NCBI RefSeq assembly: GCF_030269685.1
Contig: NZ_BSTT01000017.1
Span: 1 to 64,000, forward strand
DNA length: 64,000 nt
Direction of reading: 5' to 3'
From: Actinomycetospora sp. NBRC 106378
GTDB lineage: Bacteria > Actinomycetota > Actinomycetes > Mycobacteriales > Pseudonocardiaceae
Positions within the stretch are counted from its first letter, which is position 1. Each line of letters starts with the position of its first letter. Shown here piece by piece: positions 17,145-25,754 of this stretch. The translations under genes were made by a program, and so were the position numbers. The notes under the pieces were generated by a model. That model was not told the DNA's origin, searched no databases, and saw only the letters and a list, made by a program, of their open reading frames with translations.

Positions 17145-18374
17145 CTAGCTGGACGGGGCCCGCTCGGAGCCGAGGGTCACCGGGACCTGGCGGGGCGGGG
17201 CGCCGGGCGACGCCACGGTGAGCGTCACCGGTGCGCCCGGGTCCTCCGCCCGCACCGCGGCGACGAGCGAGTCGCCGTCGTCGACGATGCGGTCGTCGAC
17301 CCTCGTGACCACGTCGCCCGGCTTCAGCCCGGCGTTCGCCGCCGGACCGCCGGGGGTGACGGAGCCGATGGTGGCCCCGTCCCCCGAGGTGGACTGCCCC
17401 TGGTCGGACCGTACGCCGACCCCGAGGACCGCCTGGGTGGCGAAGCCCTGCCGGGCGAGCTGGTCACCGATCCGCCGGGCCTGGTCGATCGGGATCGCGA
17501 ATCCGAGGCCGATCGAGCCGGACTGCTGCCCGCCGCCCGCACCGCCGGACGAGGAACCCAACGTCGCGATCGCCGAGGTGACGCCGACGATGCGGCCGTC
17601 CATGTCGACCAGCGCTCCCCCGGAGTTGCCGGGGTTGATCGCGGCGTCGGTCTGGACGGCGTCGATGACGGTGGCCTGGCCGCTCTGCGCGCCTCCGGTC
17701 GCGACCGGCCGGTGCAGCGCGGACACGATGCCCGAGGTCACCGTGCCGGACAGCCCGAGCGGGGAGCCGACGGCGACCACGCCCTGGCCGACCCGGAGAC
17801 GGTCGGAGTCGCCGAGGGCGATCGGCGCGAGGCCGGACAGTCCGGTCGCGCGCACCACCGCGAGGTCCGCGGTCGCATCGGTGCCGACGACCTGCACCGG
17901 GGCGCGCCGTCCGTCCTGGAGGACCGCCTGCAACTGCGGCGCCGCCCCGGGCTGCCCGCCCCCGGATCCGTCCGGCGCCGGGGTCCGGGCCCGGCCGGCC
18001 TCGAGCACGTGGGCGTTGGTGAGGATGAGCCCGTCGGCGGACATGACGATGCCGGAGCCCTCGCCGGATGCGCCCCGCAGCTGCACGACGCTCGGCAGCA
18101 CCTCCTGGGCGACCGCCTCGACCGACCCGGCCGGTGCCGCCGAGGCGCTCGGGGACGACGCCGGGCCGGAGGTCCCGGAGACCACCGAGCTCCTCGGGCC
18201 GGAGTCACCGGAGCTCGCGGCCCCGCAGCCGACCGTCCCGCTCGCGACGAGCAGCGCCGCCACCGCGGGGACGAGCACCTGCGGGCGACCACGCCGTCCG
18301 CCGCGCCGACCCCCCGGGCGCGGGTCGGGTCCGCCGCGTCGTCCGGCCTCGACGTCGGCATGCTGGTCGGTCAT
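17145..18374 (-). CDS. HtrA/DegP-like S1C serine protease with PDZ domain
   Basis: 409 residues. A basic cytoplasmic N-terminus is followed by one membrane segment (about 31-50) and a Ser-rich linker. The protease domain has the catalytic triad: His122 in LTNAHVL, Asp170 in TADLAVV and Ser251 in NPGNSGGAL. A PDZ domain occupies about residues 315-395. It would act on misfolded or signalling proteins outside the membrane. A TVGC motif at 47-50 is only a poor lipobox match. The ATG follows a GAAGGAGG box. It lies 31 bases after the debranching-type enzyme gene and is probably in the same operon. Confidence 0.92.
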   Translation of the reverse strand: MTDQHADVEAGRRGGPDPRPGGRRGGRRGRPQVLVPAVAALLVASGTVGCGAASSGDSGPRSSVVSGTSGPASSPSASAAPAGSVEAVAQEVLPSVVQLRGASGEGSGIVMSADGLILTNAHVLEAGRARTPAPDGSGGGQPGAAPQLQAVLQDGRRAPVQVVGTDATADLAVVRATGLSGLAPIALGDSDRLRVGQGVVAVGSPLGLSGTVTSGIVSALHRPVATGGAQSGQATVIDAVQTDAAINPGNSGGALVDMDGRIVGVTSAIATLGSSSGGAGGGQQSGSIGLGFAIPIDQARRIGDQLARQGFATQAVLGVGVRSDQGQSTSGDGATIGSVTPGGPAANAGLKPGDVVTRVDDRIVDDGDSLVAAVRAEDPGAPVTLTVASPGAPPRQVPVTLGSERAPSS

Positions 18375-18405
18375 GGGTCCTCCTTCGGACCGGGCGCCGA
18401 GGCGC

Positions 18406-20538
18406 TCAGGTGCGGGTGGGCGGCGCCGGGCACGGCGCCAGGTGGGGCGGCAGGCCGTGCACGTCCCACCCGTCCGCGTCGACCCCGAGCTCCAGCCGCG
18501 CGCCCGCCAGCGGCAGGCGACCGGCGCGGAACGGCAGCATCGCCTCCGGCAGGGCCGGCGCGAACCCCAGCCGGCCGCGGGGCACGTCGGGGTGGAACCG
18601 CAGCAGGGTCCGCAGCAGCGAGACCGGGGTCGCGGCCGCCCACGCCTGCGGGGAGCACGACGTCGGGTAGGGCACGGGCGCCGGGAACTCGTCCCGGTCG
18701 AAGCCGCAGAACAGTTCCGGCAGGCGGCCGCCGAACGCGCGGGCGGCGTCGAGGATGCCGAGCGCCACCTGCTGCGCCTCGGCGACGAACCCGTAGCGCA
18801 TGAGCCCGGCGGCCACGAGCGCGTTGTCGTGCGGCCACACGGAGCCGCTGTGGTAGCCCATGGGGTTGTAGGCGCCCATGTCGGCGGCGAGCGTGCGGAC
18901 GCCGAACCCGGTCCACATCGTCTCGCCGACGAGGTGCCGGGCCACCTCCCCGGCCCGCTCCGGCGGCACGATGCCCGACCAGAGGCAGTGCCCGATGTTG
19001 CTGGTCAGCGCGTCCACCGGGCGCTTCCCGCCGTCCAGTGCCGTCGCGTACCACCCGCGGTCGGGCAGCCAGAAGGCCTCGTCGAACCGCTCGCGGAGCT
19101 CCGCCGCGCACCGGCGGTGGTCGGCCGCGGTCGCCGGGTCGTCCACCGCCTCGGCGAGTTCGGCGCGGGCGCAGTGCGCCGCGTACACGTAGCCCTGCAC
19201 CTCGGCCAGGGCGATCGGCGGCTCCGCGATCCGGCCGTCCGCCGCGGTGATCCCGTCGAAGGAGTCCTTCCAGCCCTGGTTGACCAGGCCCCGGTCGGAG
19301 GCCCGCCGGTACTCCACGAACCCGTCGCCGTCGCGGTCGCCGTACTCCCGGACCCAGGCCATCGCCCGGTCCGCGGCGGGCAGCAGCTCGCGGAGGTCCG
19401 CGTGCGCCAGGCCCCACCGGTGCAGCTCCCCCAGCAGCACCACGAACAGCGGCGTGGCGTCGACCGTGCCGTAGTAGGCGGAGGAGCCCACCCGGCCGAC
19501 GCTGCCCTCCCGCCCGCAGCGCACCTCGTGGACGATGCGGCCGGGCTCCTCCTCGGTGATCGGGTCGACCCGCGTCCCCTGCAGGTCGGCGAGCATGCGC
19601 AGCGTGCCCAGGGCCAGCTCCTGGTCCACCGGGAGCGCCATGAGGCTGGTGAGCAACGAGTCCCGGCCGAAGAGCGCCATGAACCACGGGGCGCCCGCCG
19701 CCACGACGCGGCGGCCGGGGTGGGCCGGGTCGGCGATCTGGAGCGCGCCGAGGTCCTCGGTGCTCGTGTCCAGGGTGGTCTCGAGCCAGGAGTGCGGGGT
19801 CTCGGCCACGGGCGCCGACAGCCGCCACCGTTCCATCCGCCGGGCGGCGTCCCCCTCCGGGCTCGCCTCGTCGGGCGCGGGCAGGGTGTCGTGCGGCCCC
19901 AGCGCGACGGTGACGGTCCAGCGGGTCCGCCACGACGACCGGCCCGGGACGACGACCGTGTGCCGGAACGTCCCGCTGCTCGCGTGCGGGTCACCGTCGC
20001 CCACCACGCGCATCCGGGACCGGTGCGGGGAGGACGCGAGCACGAAGGTCACCCCGAGCCCGTCGTCCTCGGTCACGATCCGCGGCCGGGAGTCGACCCG
20101 GCTCTCCTTGACCTCGAACAGGTCGGCGAAGTCGGCCTCCACCTCGAGCTCCACGGTCAGGCCGGCCGCCTCCGCCGCCAGGTTGCGGATGGTCACCTCC
20201 TCCACCATCCCGTCACCGACGCTGCGGGTGCGCTCGACCAGGAGGGTGGCGTCCGCCCGCCCCGTGCGGGGCGGTGTCCGCCCGACGAAGGTCGCCCGGA
20301 ACCGCTCGTCGTCGCGGAGGGCGAGCGGGTCGACGGGCGCCCCGTCGATCCGCAGTCGCCAGGCCGACACCACCCGGGTGTCGTCGACGAAGAGCCCCTG
20401 CACCCCGCCCGGGGTGATGTCCCCGCCGACCGCGGACAACGAGAACGACGTGCCCGCGACCAGCGTCGTCGTGCCGCCGTCGACGTCGACCCGCGGCGGG
20501 GCCTCGTCGGAGACCCCGCCGCCGCCGGACGTCGTCAC
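18406..20538 (-). CDS. Amylo-alpha-1,6-glucosidase/glycogen-debranching-type glycoside hydrolase
   Basis: 710 residues. The N-terminal 260 residues look like the beta-sandwich domain (GDE_N_bis type) that precedes the (alpha/alpha)6 catalytic barrel of debranching-type enzymes. Barrel motifs include APWFMALFGRDSLLTSLMAL, VNQGWKDSFDGI and GSVWPHDNAL. It may trim branched alpha-glucan or mannosylglycerate/trehalose-related material; substrate cannot be told from sequence. The GTG start overlaps the stop codon of the upstream GlsB-like gene by four bases (GTGA), which suggests translational coupling. HtrA follows in the same direction. Confidence 0.85.
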   Translation of the reverse strand: MTTSGGGGVSDEAPPRVDVDGGTTTLVAGTSFSLSAVGGDITPGGVQGLFVDDTRVVSAWRLRIDGAPVDPLALRDDERFRATFVGRTPPRTGRADATLLVERTRSVGDGMVEEVTIRNLAAEAAGLTVELEVEADFADLFEVKESRVDSRPRIVTEDDGLGVTFVLASSPHRSRMRVVGDGDPHASSGTFRHTVVVPGRSSWRTRWTVTVALGPHDTLPAPDEASPEGDAARRMERWRLSAPVAETPHSWLETTLDTSTEDLGALQIADPAHPGRRVVAAGAPWFMALFGRDSLLTSLMALPVDQELALGTLRMLADLQGTRVDPITEEEPGRIVHEVRCGREGSVGRVGSSAYYGTVDATPLFVVLLGELHRWGLAHADLRELLPAADRAMAWVREYGDRDGDGFVEYRRASDRGLVNQGWKDSFDGITAADGRIAEPPIALAEVQGYVYAAHCARAELAEAVDDPATAADHRRCAAELRERFDEAFWLPDRGWYATALDGGKRPVDALTSNIGHCLWSGIVPPERAGEVARHLVGETMWTGFGVRTLAADMGAYNPMGYHSGSVWPHDNALVAAGLMRYGFVAEAQQVALGILDAARAFGGRLPELFCGFDRDEFPAPVPYPTSCSPQAWAAATPVSLLRTLLRFHPDVPRGRLGFAPALPEAMLPFRAGRLPLAGARLELGVDADGWDVHGLPPHLAPCPAPPTRT

Positions 20539-20801
20539 GTTCCCGCGCGCCGTCGCGTCACCAGGCGGTAGATCCCGAGCAGGATCAACGACCCGATGAG
20601 GGCCAGGACCCAGGTCCGGAGATCGAAGAAGTCGCCCAGACCGGTGCCGAACAGCGCCCGGCCGAGGAACCCTCCGAGCAGGGCGCCGACGATCCCGATC
20701 AGGGTCGTCACGATCACGCCACCAGGGTCGTCCCCGGGCATGACCAGCTTCGCCAGTGCGCCCACCACGAGTCCCAGCACGATCCATCCCAGAATGCCCA
20801 T
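20535..20801 (-). CDS. GlsB/YeaQ/YmgE family small stress membrane protein
   Basis: 88-residue membrane protein with the transglycosylase-associated-protein pattern: GWIVLGLVVGALAKLVMPGD, VTTLIGIVGALLGGFLGRAL and a third helix before a basic tail. This family is linked to general stress responses in many bacteria. Its four-base overlap with the next gene suggests the pair is translated together. The ATG is preceded by a GAGGGAG box. Nothing in the sequence fixes a biochemical role. Confidence 0.88.
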   Translation of the reverse strand: MGILGWIVLGLVVGALAKLVMPGDDPGGVIVTTLIGIVGALLGGFLGRALFGTGLGDFFDLRTWVLALIGSLILLGIYRLVTRRRAGT

Positions 20802-20990
20802 GACCACTCCCTCAACACGTTCTCGGTTCGGTTCTCCTGCGAGCGCCGAGGAGGGTGGGTCCCGGCCCGGGCGTCCCGTCGGAGGCGTCCACGATGTGCC
20901 GCGGACGTCCGGACCGTCGCGGTCACGGCGGGCCGAGAACCCGCGCCCGCTCTGGTCCCGGCGTGCGAGGCCGGCGGTCGGCCCCACCAC

Positions 20991-21022
20991 GGGGCCCCCG
21001 CACGGTGACGTGCGGGGGCCCC
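20991..21022. terminator. Strong GC hairpin after dehydrogenase C operon
   Basis: GGGGCCCCCGCAC and GTGCGGGGGCCCC form a perfect 13-bp stem with loop GGTGAC. It lies 20 bases after the stop of the minus-strand dehydrogenase at 21042, so it probably ends that operon. Confidence 0.75.
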
Positions 21023-21041
21023 GCGTGGACACGACCGTCGT

Positions 21042-22211
21042 TCAGGGGCGGAAGACCGCGCGCACGCAGCCGTCCTCCTTGTTCTTGAACAGGTCGTAGC
21101 CACGGGGGCCCTCGTCCAACGACAGGACGTGGGTCGCCAGGTGGCTCGTCGAGATCTCGCCGCGGGAGAGGCGCTCCAGCAGCATCGGGACGTAGCGCTG
21201 CCCGTGCTGCTGGGCACCCCGCAGAGTGAGTCCCTTGTTCATTAGTGCCCCGAGCGGGAACTTGTCGACCAGCCCGGCGTACACCCCGAGGGCGAACACC
21301 GACCCGCCCTTGCGGCAGGCCATGACCGCCTCCCGGATGGCGGGCGGCCGGTCGTTCTCCAGACGCAGCTGCTGCTTGACCTTGTCGTAGATGTACTCGG
21401 GACCGTAGGTGTGGGCCTCCTGGCCGACGGCCTCGATGCACACGTCGGGACCCCGACCGCCGGTGCGTTCCCGGAGCTCGGCGCCCACGTCGGTGGCGCT
21501 GTAGTCGATCGTGGCCGCCCCGATGTGTGTCTCCACCATCGCGAGGCGCTCGGGCAGCCGGTCGATGACGTGCACCTGCTCGGCACCGAGCAGCATGGCC
21601 GCCCGGGCGGCCATCTGGCCGACGCCCCCGGCGCCCCACACCGCGACCGTGTCGCCCGGCCCGACGCCGCCGAGGTCCGCGCCCATCCAGCCGGTCGGCA
21701 GACCGTCGGAGGCGAACAGCGCGGTCAGGTCGTCGATCTCCTCGGGGACTCCGAACGCCCCGTGGTCGGCGAACGGGACCCGCACGTACTCGGCGTGGCT
21801 GCCCATGAAGCCGCCCATGGCGTGCGAGTAGCCGTAGATCCCGCCGGGGTCCTGACCCCACAGCGCCTGGGTGATCCCGGGGTTGGTGTTGGTGTTGTCG
21901 CACAGCGACCACAGGTCGTGGTCGCAGTACCAGCAGCTGCCGCAGCCGATGAACGACACCACCACCACCCGGTCCCCGACCTGGTGCTTCGCGACCTCGG
22001 GCCCGACCTCGACGACCTCGCCCATGAACTCGTGGCCGATCACGTCGCCGGCCTCCATGGCCGGGATGTACCCGTCGAGCAGGTGCAGGTCCGACCCGCA
22101 CGACGTGGTGTACCGGACCTTCACGATTACGTCGTGGGCGTTCTGGATCCGGGGATCCGGGACGCGCTCCACGGCGAGCTTGTTGACGCCCTCCCAGCAC
22201 AGGGCCTTCAC
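21042..22211 (-). CDS. Zinc-dependent alcohol/formaldehyde dehydrogenase (MDR), copy C
   Basis: 389 residues with the same domain plan as the enzyme at 11188: catalytic ligands in SCGSDLH and IGHEFMGE, structural loop CGSCWYCDHDLWSLC, Rossmann motif WGAGGVGQ. The C-terminus includes KFPLGALMNKGLTLRG. It is the third gene of an operon with FdhA-like and SRPBCC-like genes. Its GTG start overlaps the upstream stop by four bases (GTGA). Natural substrate is unknown; formaldehyde or other short aldehydes and alcohols are possible from the subfamily. A strong terminator follows. Confidence 0.88.
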   Translation of the reverse strand: MKALCWEGVNKLAVERVPDPRIQNAHDVIVKVRYTTSCGSDLHLLDGYIPAMEAGDVIGHEFMGEVVEVGPEVAKHQVGDRVVVVSFIGCGSCWYCDHDLWSLCDNTNTNPGITQALWGQDPGGIYGYSHAMGGFMGSHAEYVRVPFADHGAFGVPEEIDDLTALFASDGLPTGWMGADLGGVGPGDTVAVWGAGGVGQMAARAAMLLGAEQVHVIDRLPERLAMVETHIGAATIDYSATDVGAELRERTGGRGPDVCIEAVGQEAHTYGPEYIYDKVKQQLRLENDRPPAIREAVMACRKGGSVFALGVYAGLVDKFPLGALMNKGLTLRGAQQHGQRYVPMLLERLSRGEISTSHLATHVLSLDEGPRGYDLFKNKEDGCVRAVFRP

Positions 22212-22657
22212 AGTCGCCCCTCTCCCCACGCGCGGTTGGTCACCGCACGCGGCACCTGCCCGGCCGGTCCGGGGTGGCTCGACCCGGGCCGGGACGGCTC
22301 GACCACCTCACCGCACTCGATGATCGACTTCGTCTCCCGCAACGCCGCCCGGACCGCGCGCCGCAGGTCGACCGACCCGCCGTCGGGAGCCGTCGGACGA
22401 GCTGCCAGCTCGGCGCCCTTGTCACCGGGGGCCGCGCGGACGGTCACCTCGATCTCGTTCCGCATCCGGCTCAGGGGGCCCGACCCGTCCACCGCGGTCC
22501 GGACTTCGTCCGGGTGCCGGTAGACCGTGACCACCAACCACCGGCCCGCGCCCGCGACCTCCTCCCGGGGCGTCTGCTCGACGCGCCCGACCAGCCCGAG
22601 GACCGTGTCGATCGCCCGGTCGGCCCAGGCCCCCGGACTGGCCACCGCCCGGCTCAT
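22208..22657 (-). CDS. Small protein linking FdhA and dehydrogenase C, SRPBCC-related
   Basis: 149 residues. Features include GAGRWLVVTVYRHPDEVRT and a GAELAARPTAPDGGSVDLRR stretch, ending in a helix plus IIECGEVVEPSRPGS tail. That tail resembles the end of the SRPBCC protein at 12375 (VLEIGEVV). I consider it a shortened relative of that protein, with moderate confidence. The ATG overlaps the FdhA stop by one base (TGATG) and the stop overlaps the next GTG by four bases. The operon is thus tightly coupled. Its role is unknown, perhaps a substrate-handling partner of the dehydrogenases. Confidence 0.65.
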   Translation of the reverse strand: MSRAVASPGAWADRAIDTVLGLVGRVEQTPREEVAGAGRWLVVTVYRHPDEVRTAVDGSGPLSRMRNEIEVTVRAAPGDKGAELAARPTAPDGGSVDLRRAVRAALRETKSIIECGEVVEPSRPGSSHPGPAGQVPRAVTNRAWGEGRL

Positions 22658-23805
22658 CAAGCGCCCTGACCGGGGTGGAGCACGACCTTCGTCCAGCCGT
22701 CCTCACGGGCGTCGAAGTGCTTGTAGGCCTCCGGCGCCTCGTCGAGCGACAGGTCGTGCGAGACGATCCAGGACGGCGTGACCTTGTCGGCGGCGATGAG
22801 GGCGCGCAGGTCGCGGTTGTAGCGCTTCACCGGACACTGGCCGGTGCCCATCTTCTGGCCCCGGAACCAGAAGTTGCCGAAGTCGAAGCGGGCCTTGCCC
22901 TGCTGGGACAGCTCGTCGGGGCCGCCCGGGTCCTGCGGGACGAACACCCCCACGGTGCCGATGCCGCCGGTGAAGCGCACCGAGGCGACGAGCTTGTTCA
23001 GCGTGTCGGCGTTGTCCTCGTTCCCCTGCGGGTCGTGCGCCTGGTAGCCCACGCACTCGCACCCGCGGTCCGCCCCGCGGCCCTTCGTCAGCTCCATGAC
23101 CTGGTCGACGGGCGAGCCCTTCGAATCGTCGATCGGGATCGCACCGATCTCCTCGGCCAGCCGCAGCCGGTCGGGGTGCCGGTCGACGACCATCACCTGG
23201 GCCGCGCCGCGCGTGACGGCCGAGAGCGCGGCCATCTGGCCGACGGGTCCGCCGCCGTAGATGACGATGGTCTCGCCCGGCTTCAGGCCGGACATCTCCA
23301 CCGCGTGCCACCCGGTGGGGAAGATGTCGGAGAGCATGACGTAGTCGTCCTGCTTGTCCCGGGCGTCCTCGGGCAGGCGCAGGCACTGGAAGTCGCCCCA
23401 CGCGACGCGCAGGTACTCCGCCTGCCCGCCCGGCCACGGGCCCATGTCCGCGAACCCGTAGGCGGCACCGGCGATCCCGGGCTCGTTGGCCCGCAGGCAG
23501 TAGTTGGTCAGGCCGTGCTCGCAGTTCTGGCAGTGCCCGCAGCTGACGTTGAACGGGGCGGAGACCATGTCCCCGACCTGGATCTTGTCGACGGCGTCCC
23601 CGACCTCGACGATCTCGCCGAGGTTCTCGTGGCCGAAGATGCGGCCCGGTTCGAAGTCCGTGCGGCCCTCGTACATGTGCAGGTCGGAGCCGCAGATGTT
23701 CGTCGAGGTGATGCGGACCAGGACGTCGGTGGGCTGCTCGATCCGGGCGTCCGGGACGTCGTCGACGCTGACCTGACGGGGACCGTGATAGACGACTGCC
23801 TTCAT
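22657..23805 (-). CDS. fdhA: Glutathione-independent formaldehyde dehydrogenase FdhA-like (MDR), copy B
   Basis: 382 residues with the FdhA signature series: NICGSDLHMYEG, FGHENLGEIVEVG, CGHCQNCEHGLTNYC, SDIFPTGWHAVEMSG, YGGGPVGQ, and a long C-terminal insert (DPQGNEDNADTLNKLV, FWFRGQKMGTGQCPV). These match NAD-linked formaldehyde dehydrogenases that do not need added glutathione. A four-ligand structural zinc loop and catalytic Cys, His and Glu are present. The ATG has an AGAGGAC box. It is first of three coupled genes. It would oxidise formaldehyde to formate, or disproportionate aldehydes. Confidence 0.9.
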   Translation of the reverse strand: MKAVVYHGPRQVSVDDVPDARIEQPTDVLVRITSTNICGSDLHMYEGRTDFEPGRIFGHENLGEIVEVGDAVDKIQVGDMVSAPFNVSCGHCQNCEHGLTNYCLRANEPGIAGAAYGFADMGPWPGGQAEYLRVAWGDFQCLRLPEDARDKQDDYVMLSDIFPTGWHAVEMSGLKPGETIVIYGGGPVGQMAALSAVTRGAAQVMVVDRHPDRLRLAEEIGAIPIDDSKGSPVDQVMELTKGRGADRGCECVGYQAHDPQGNEDNADTLNKLVASVRFTGGIGTVGVFVPQDPGGPDELSQQGKARFDFGNFWFRGQKMGTGQCPVKRYNRDLRALIAADKVTPSWIVSHDLSLDEAPEAYKHFDAREDGWTKVVLHPGQGA

Positions 23806-23843
23806 GGCGTGTCCTCTCGTTGGGGCGGGAAGGGCGGGGCTGC

Positions 23844-24401
23844 TCAGGCGCCCGCGGGCGTGCGGGCGAACTGCTCGACGACGGCGGCGCAGAACGCGGC
23901 CATGTCCTGCGGGCCGCGGCTGGTGGTGAACTGGCCGTCGACGCAGACCTCCTCGTCGACGACCTCGGCGCCGGCGTTGCGCAGGTCGGTGCGGATGCTC
24001 GGCCAGGACGTCAGCCGCCTCCCGCGCACGCAGTCGGCCTCGGCGAGCGTCCACGGGCCGTGGCAGATCGAGGCGATCGGTTTGCCACTCTCGACGAACG
24101 AGCGGACGAACGAGACCGCGTCGGAGTTCGTCCGGAGCTGGTCGGGGTTCATCGTGCCGCCGGGGAGCAGCAGCGCGTCGTAGTCGTCCACCGACGCGTC
24201 GGAGACCTGGCGGTCGACCGGGAAGGACCCGGCCGGGTCGAGGTCGAACTGGCGGGCCGCGATCTCGCCCTCGTGGATCGACAACAGTTCGGTCCGGGCG
24301 CCCGCGCCGTAGAGCGCCCCCCGGGGTGCCTCGAGCTCCACGCGCTCGACGCCGTCGGTGGCGAGGATCGCGACCGTGAGGCCGCGCAACTCGGCTGCCA
24401 T
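23844..24401 (-). CDS. DJ-1/PfpI family protein (PfpI/YhbO-type)
   Basis: 185-residue single-domain protein of the class I glutamine amidotransferase-like superfamily. The nucleophile elbow is SICHGPW with Cys113 followed by His114, and a conserved Glu occurs near residue 22 (VERVELEAPRGAL). Family members act as proteases, deglycases or glyoxalases under stress. The ATG has a strong GGAGGAG box. It lies 38 bases upstream of the FdhA gene start and may be co-transcribed. That fits a carbonyl-stress theme for the region. Divergent from a TIM-barrel-like gene. Confidence 0.9.
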   Translation of the reverse strand: MAAELRGLTVAILATDGVERVELEAPRGALYGAGARTELLSIHEGEIAARQFDLDPAGSFPVDRQVSDASVDDYDALLLPGGTMNPDQLRTNSDAVSFVRSFVESGKPIASICHGPWTLAEADCVRGRRLTSWPSIRTDLRNAGAEVVDEEVCVDGQFTTSRGPQDMAAFCAAVVEQFARTPAGA

Positions 24402-24476
24402 GAATTCTCCTCCTGGTGGCGAGCAGGGATCGTCCGAGCCGAGGTTGGGCAGCGCGAGGGCGCCGCAGACGGCGCG

Positions 24477-24514
24477 GGGCCGGTTCCGTCCGCCCGGGCG
24501 GACGGAACCGGCCC
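24477..24514. repeat. 38-bp perfect palindrome in divergent promoter region
   Basis: Two 19-base arms, GGGCCGGTTCCGTCCGCCC and its complement, meet with no loop. The element lies between the divergent PfpI gene (start 24401) and the gene starting at 24626. Its position and zero spacer fit a protein-binding dyad or cruciform better than a terminator. Confidence 0.75.
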
Positions 24515-24625
24515 GATTTCGGCCCGCCGGGCCGACGAGCCGGCGGCGGCCGGATCCCGGCCGGACTCGCCGCCGGCCCTCGTCGCGAGCAGGCTGGGCC
24601 CGACGGACAGGGACGAGGAGGGCGC

Positions 24626-25696
24626 ATGACCGCACGCGTGACGAGCGACCTGCTGCTGGTGGGCAGCCTGCCGACGCCGTCGGCCGAGGAGGCGTTCCGG
24701 GCGGGGGCAGGTCTCGTCGGCGACCTCGTCCCCGCCCTGCCCGACGGCGAGTCGGGTCCGCTGGGGGCGTGGGTGGCCTTCGACCGCACGCGACTGCTCG
24801 AGCCGCACCCCGACCTCGAGGTCCTCGAGCCCACCGCCTCCCCCACCGGGCGCGCGCGGCACGCGTACGAGACCGCGCGGCTGACCGTGCGGGACGGCGT
24901 CGAGACGCTGCGGTTCGAGGCGTGGCCGCGGGTGCCGGTGATGCTGGAGTCCTACGGCCTCTTCACCCGGCTCCGCGCCGAGGGCGTGATCCCGGCCCAC
25001 CTCCGCTTCCAGGTCAACTTCCCCTTCCCCTCGAGCGTCTTCACCGGCGCCTTCAAGGACCACTACGCCCGCGACTGGGCCGTCGTCGCCCCGGCGCTCG
25101 AGGACCTGACCCGGCGCGCGATCGACGAGGTGCTCGCGGTCGTCCCGGCGCACGACCTCGCCCTGCAGTTCGACCTCGCCTACGAGGTCCTGGACAACGA
25201 GCAGGTGCTGGGCTGGACCGAGGGCGGTCCCGACGGGGCGTGGGACCGCTTCGCCGGACCGTGGTCGCGTCTCGCGCCGCGGGTGCCCGAGGACGTCCTG
25301 CTCGGCCTGCACCTCTGCTACGGCACGTTTCCCGAGTGGCCCATGTTCGAGGCCCGGGACATGGGCCTGCTCGTGCGCATGGCGAACCACGCGGTCTCCC
25401 ACGCCGGGCGCCCGCTCGACTGGCTGCACCTCGCCGGGCCCCGCTACCTGCGCAGCGAGGACGAATCCTTCTTCGCGCCCCTCGCCGACCTCCGCGTCCC
25501 CGACACCCGCGTGTTCCTCGGGATCGTCCTGCCGATCGACGGCGCACCCGGCCTGCGCCGCCGCCACGCCACCGCGGCACGCTTCCTCCCCGACTTCGGC
25601 GTCGCGATGTACTGCGGGTTCGGACGTCAGCCCGGCCAGGACCCCGCCGAGACGCTGCGCGAGCACGCCGAGGTCGTCACCGCGGTCCGGCGATAG
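24626..25696 (+). CDS. Hypothetical protein, UROD/MetE-like TIM-barrel fold suspected
   Basis: 356 residues with an AGGAGG box before the ATG. Motifs such as SLPTPSAEEAFR, LPDGESGPLGAWVAF, LALQFDLAYEVLD and LLGLHLCYGTFPEWP recall the uroporphyrinogen-decarboxylase/MetE-like barrel. The His-x-Cys placement (LHLC) would fit a zinc site, but the classical MetE site is not complete. I therefore do not assign methionine synthesis. No signal or membrane segment. It is divergent from PfpI across the large palindrome. Confidence 0.7.
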   Translation: MTARVTSDLLLVGSLPTPSAEEAFRAGAGLVGDLVPALPDGESGPLGAWVAFDRTRLLEPHPDLEVLEPTASPTGRARHAYETARLTVRDGVETLRFEAWPRVPVMLESYGLFTRLRAEGVIPAHLRFQVNFPFPSSVFTGAFKDHYARDWAVVAPALEDLTRRAIDEVLAVVPAHDLALQFDLAYEVLDNEQVLGWTEGGPDGAWDRFAGPWSRLAPRVPEDVLLGLHLCYGTFPEWPMFEARDMGLLVRMANHAVSHAGRPLDWLHLAGPRYLRSEDESFFAPLADLRVPDTRVFLGIVLPIDGAPGLRRRHATAARFLPDFGVAMYCGFGRQPGQDPAETLREHAEVVTAVRR

Positions 25697-25741
25697 TCCG
25701 AACACGGACGGTCCACCCGGCGGTGGGACCCCCGACCGGGC

Positions 25742-25747
25742 TACCGT
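25742..25747 (+). promoter_or_regulatory. -10 box TACCGT of DUF998 gene, leaderless-type
   Basis: TACCGT lies 7 bases before the ATG at 25755, consistent with transcription starting at the start codon. Confidence 0.45.
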
Positions 25748-25754
25748 CCCGACG

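Noticed and set aside
17218-20571. A 1117-codon open frame on the plus strand
   Set aside because: Antisense to the HtrA-like and debranching-type genes, with a basic low-complexity product and no family motif.
24626-25696. MetE-type methionine synthase
   Set aside because: The barrel-like pattern is suggestive but the full zinc-ligand and substrate motifs of MetE are not present.
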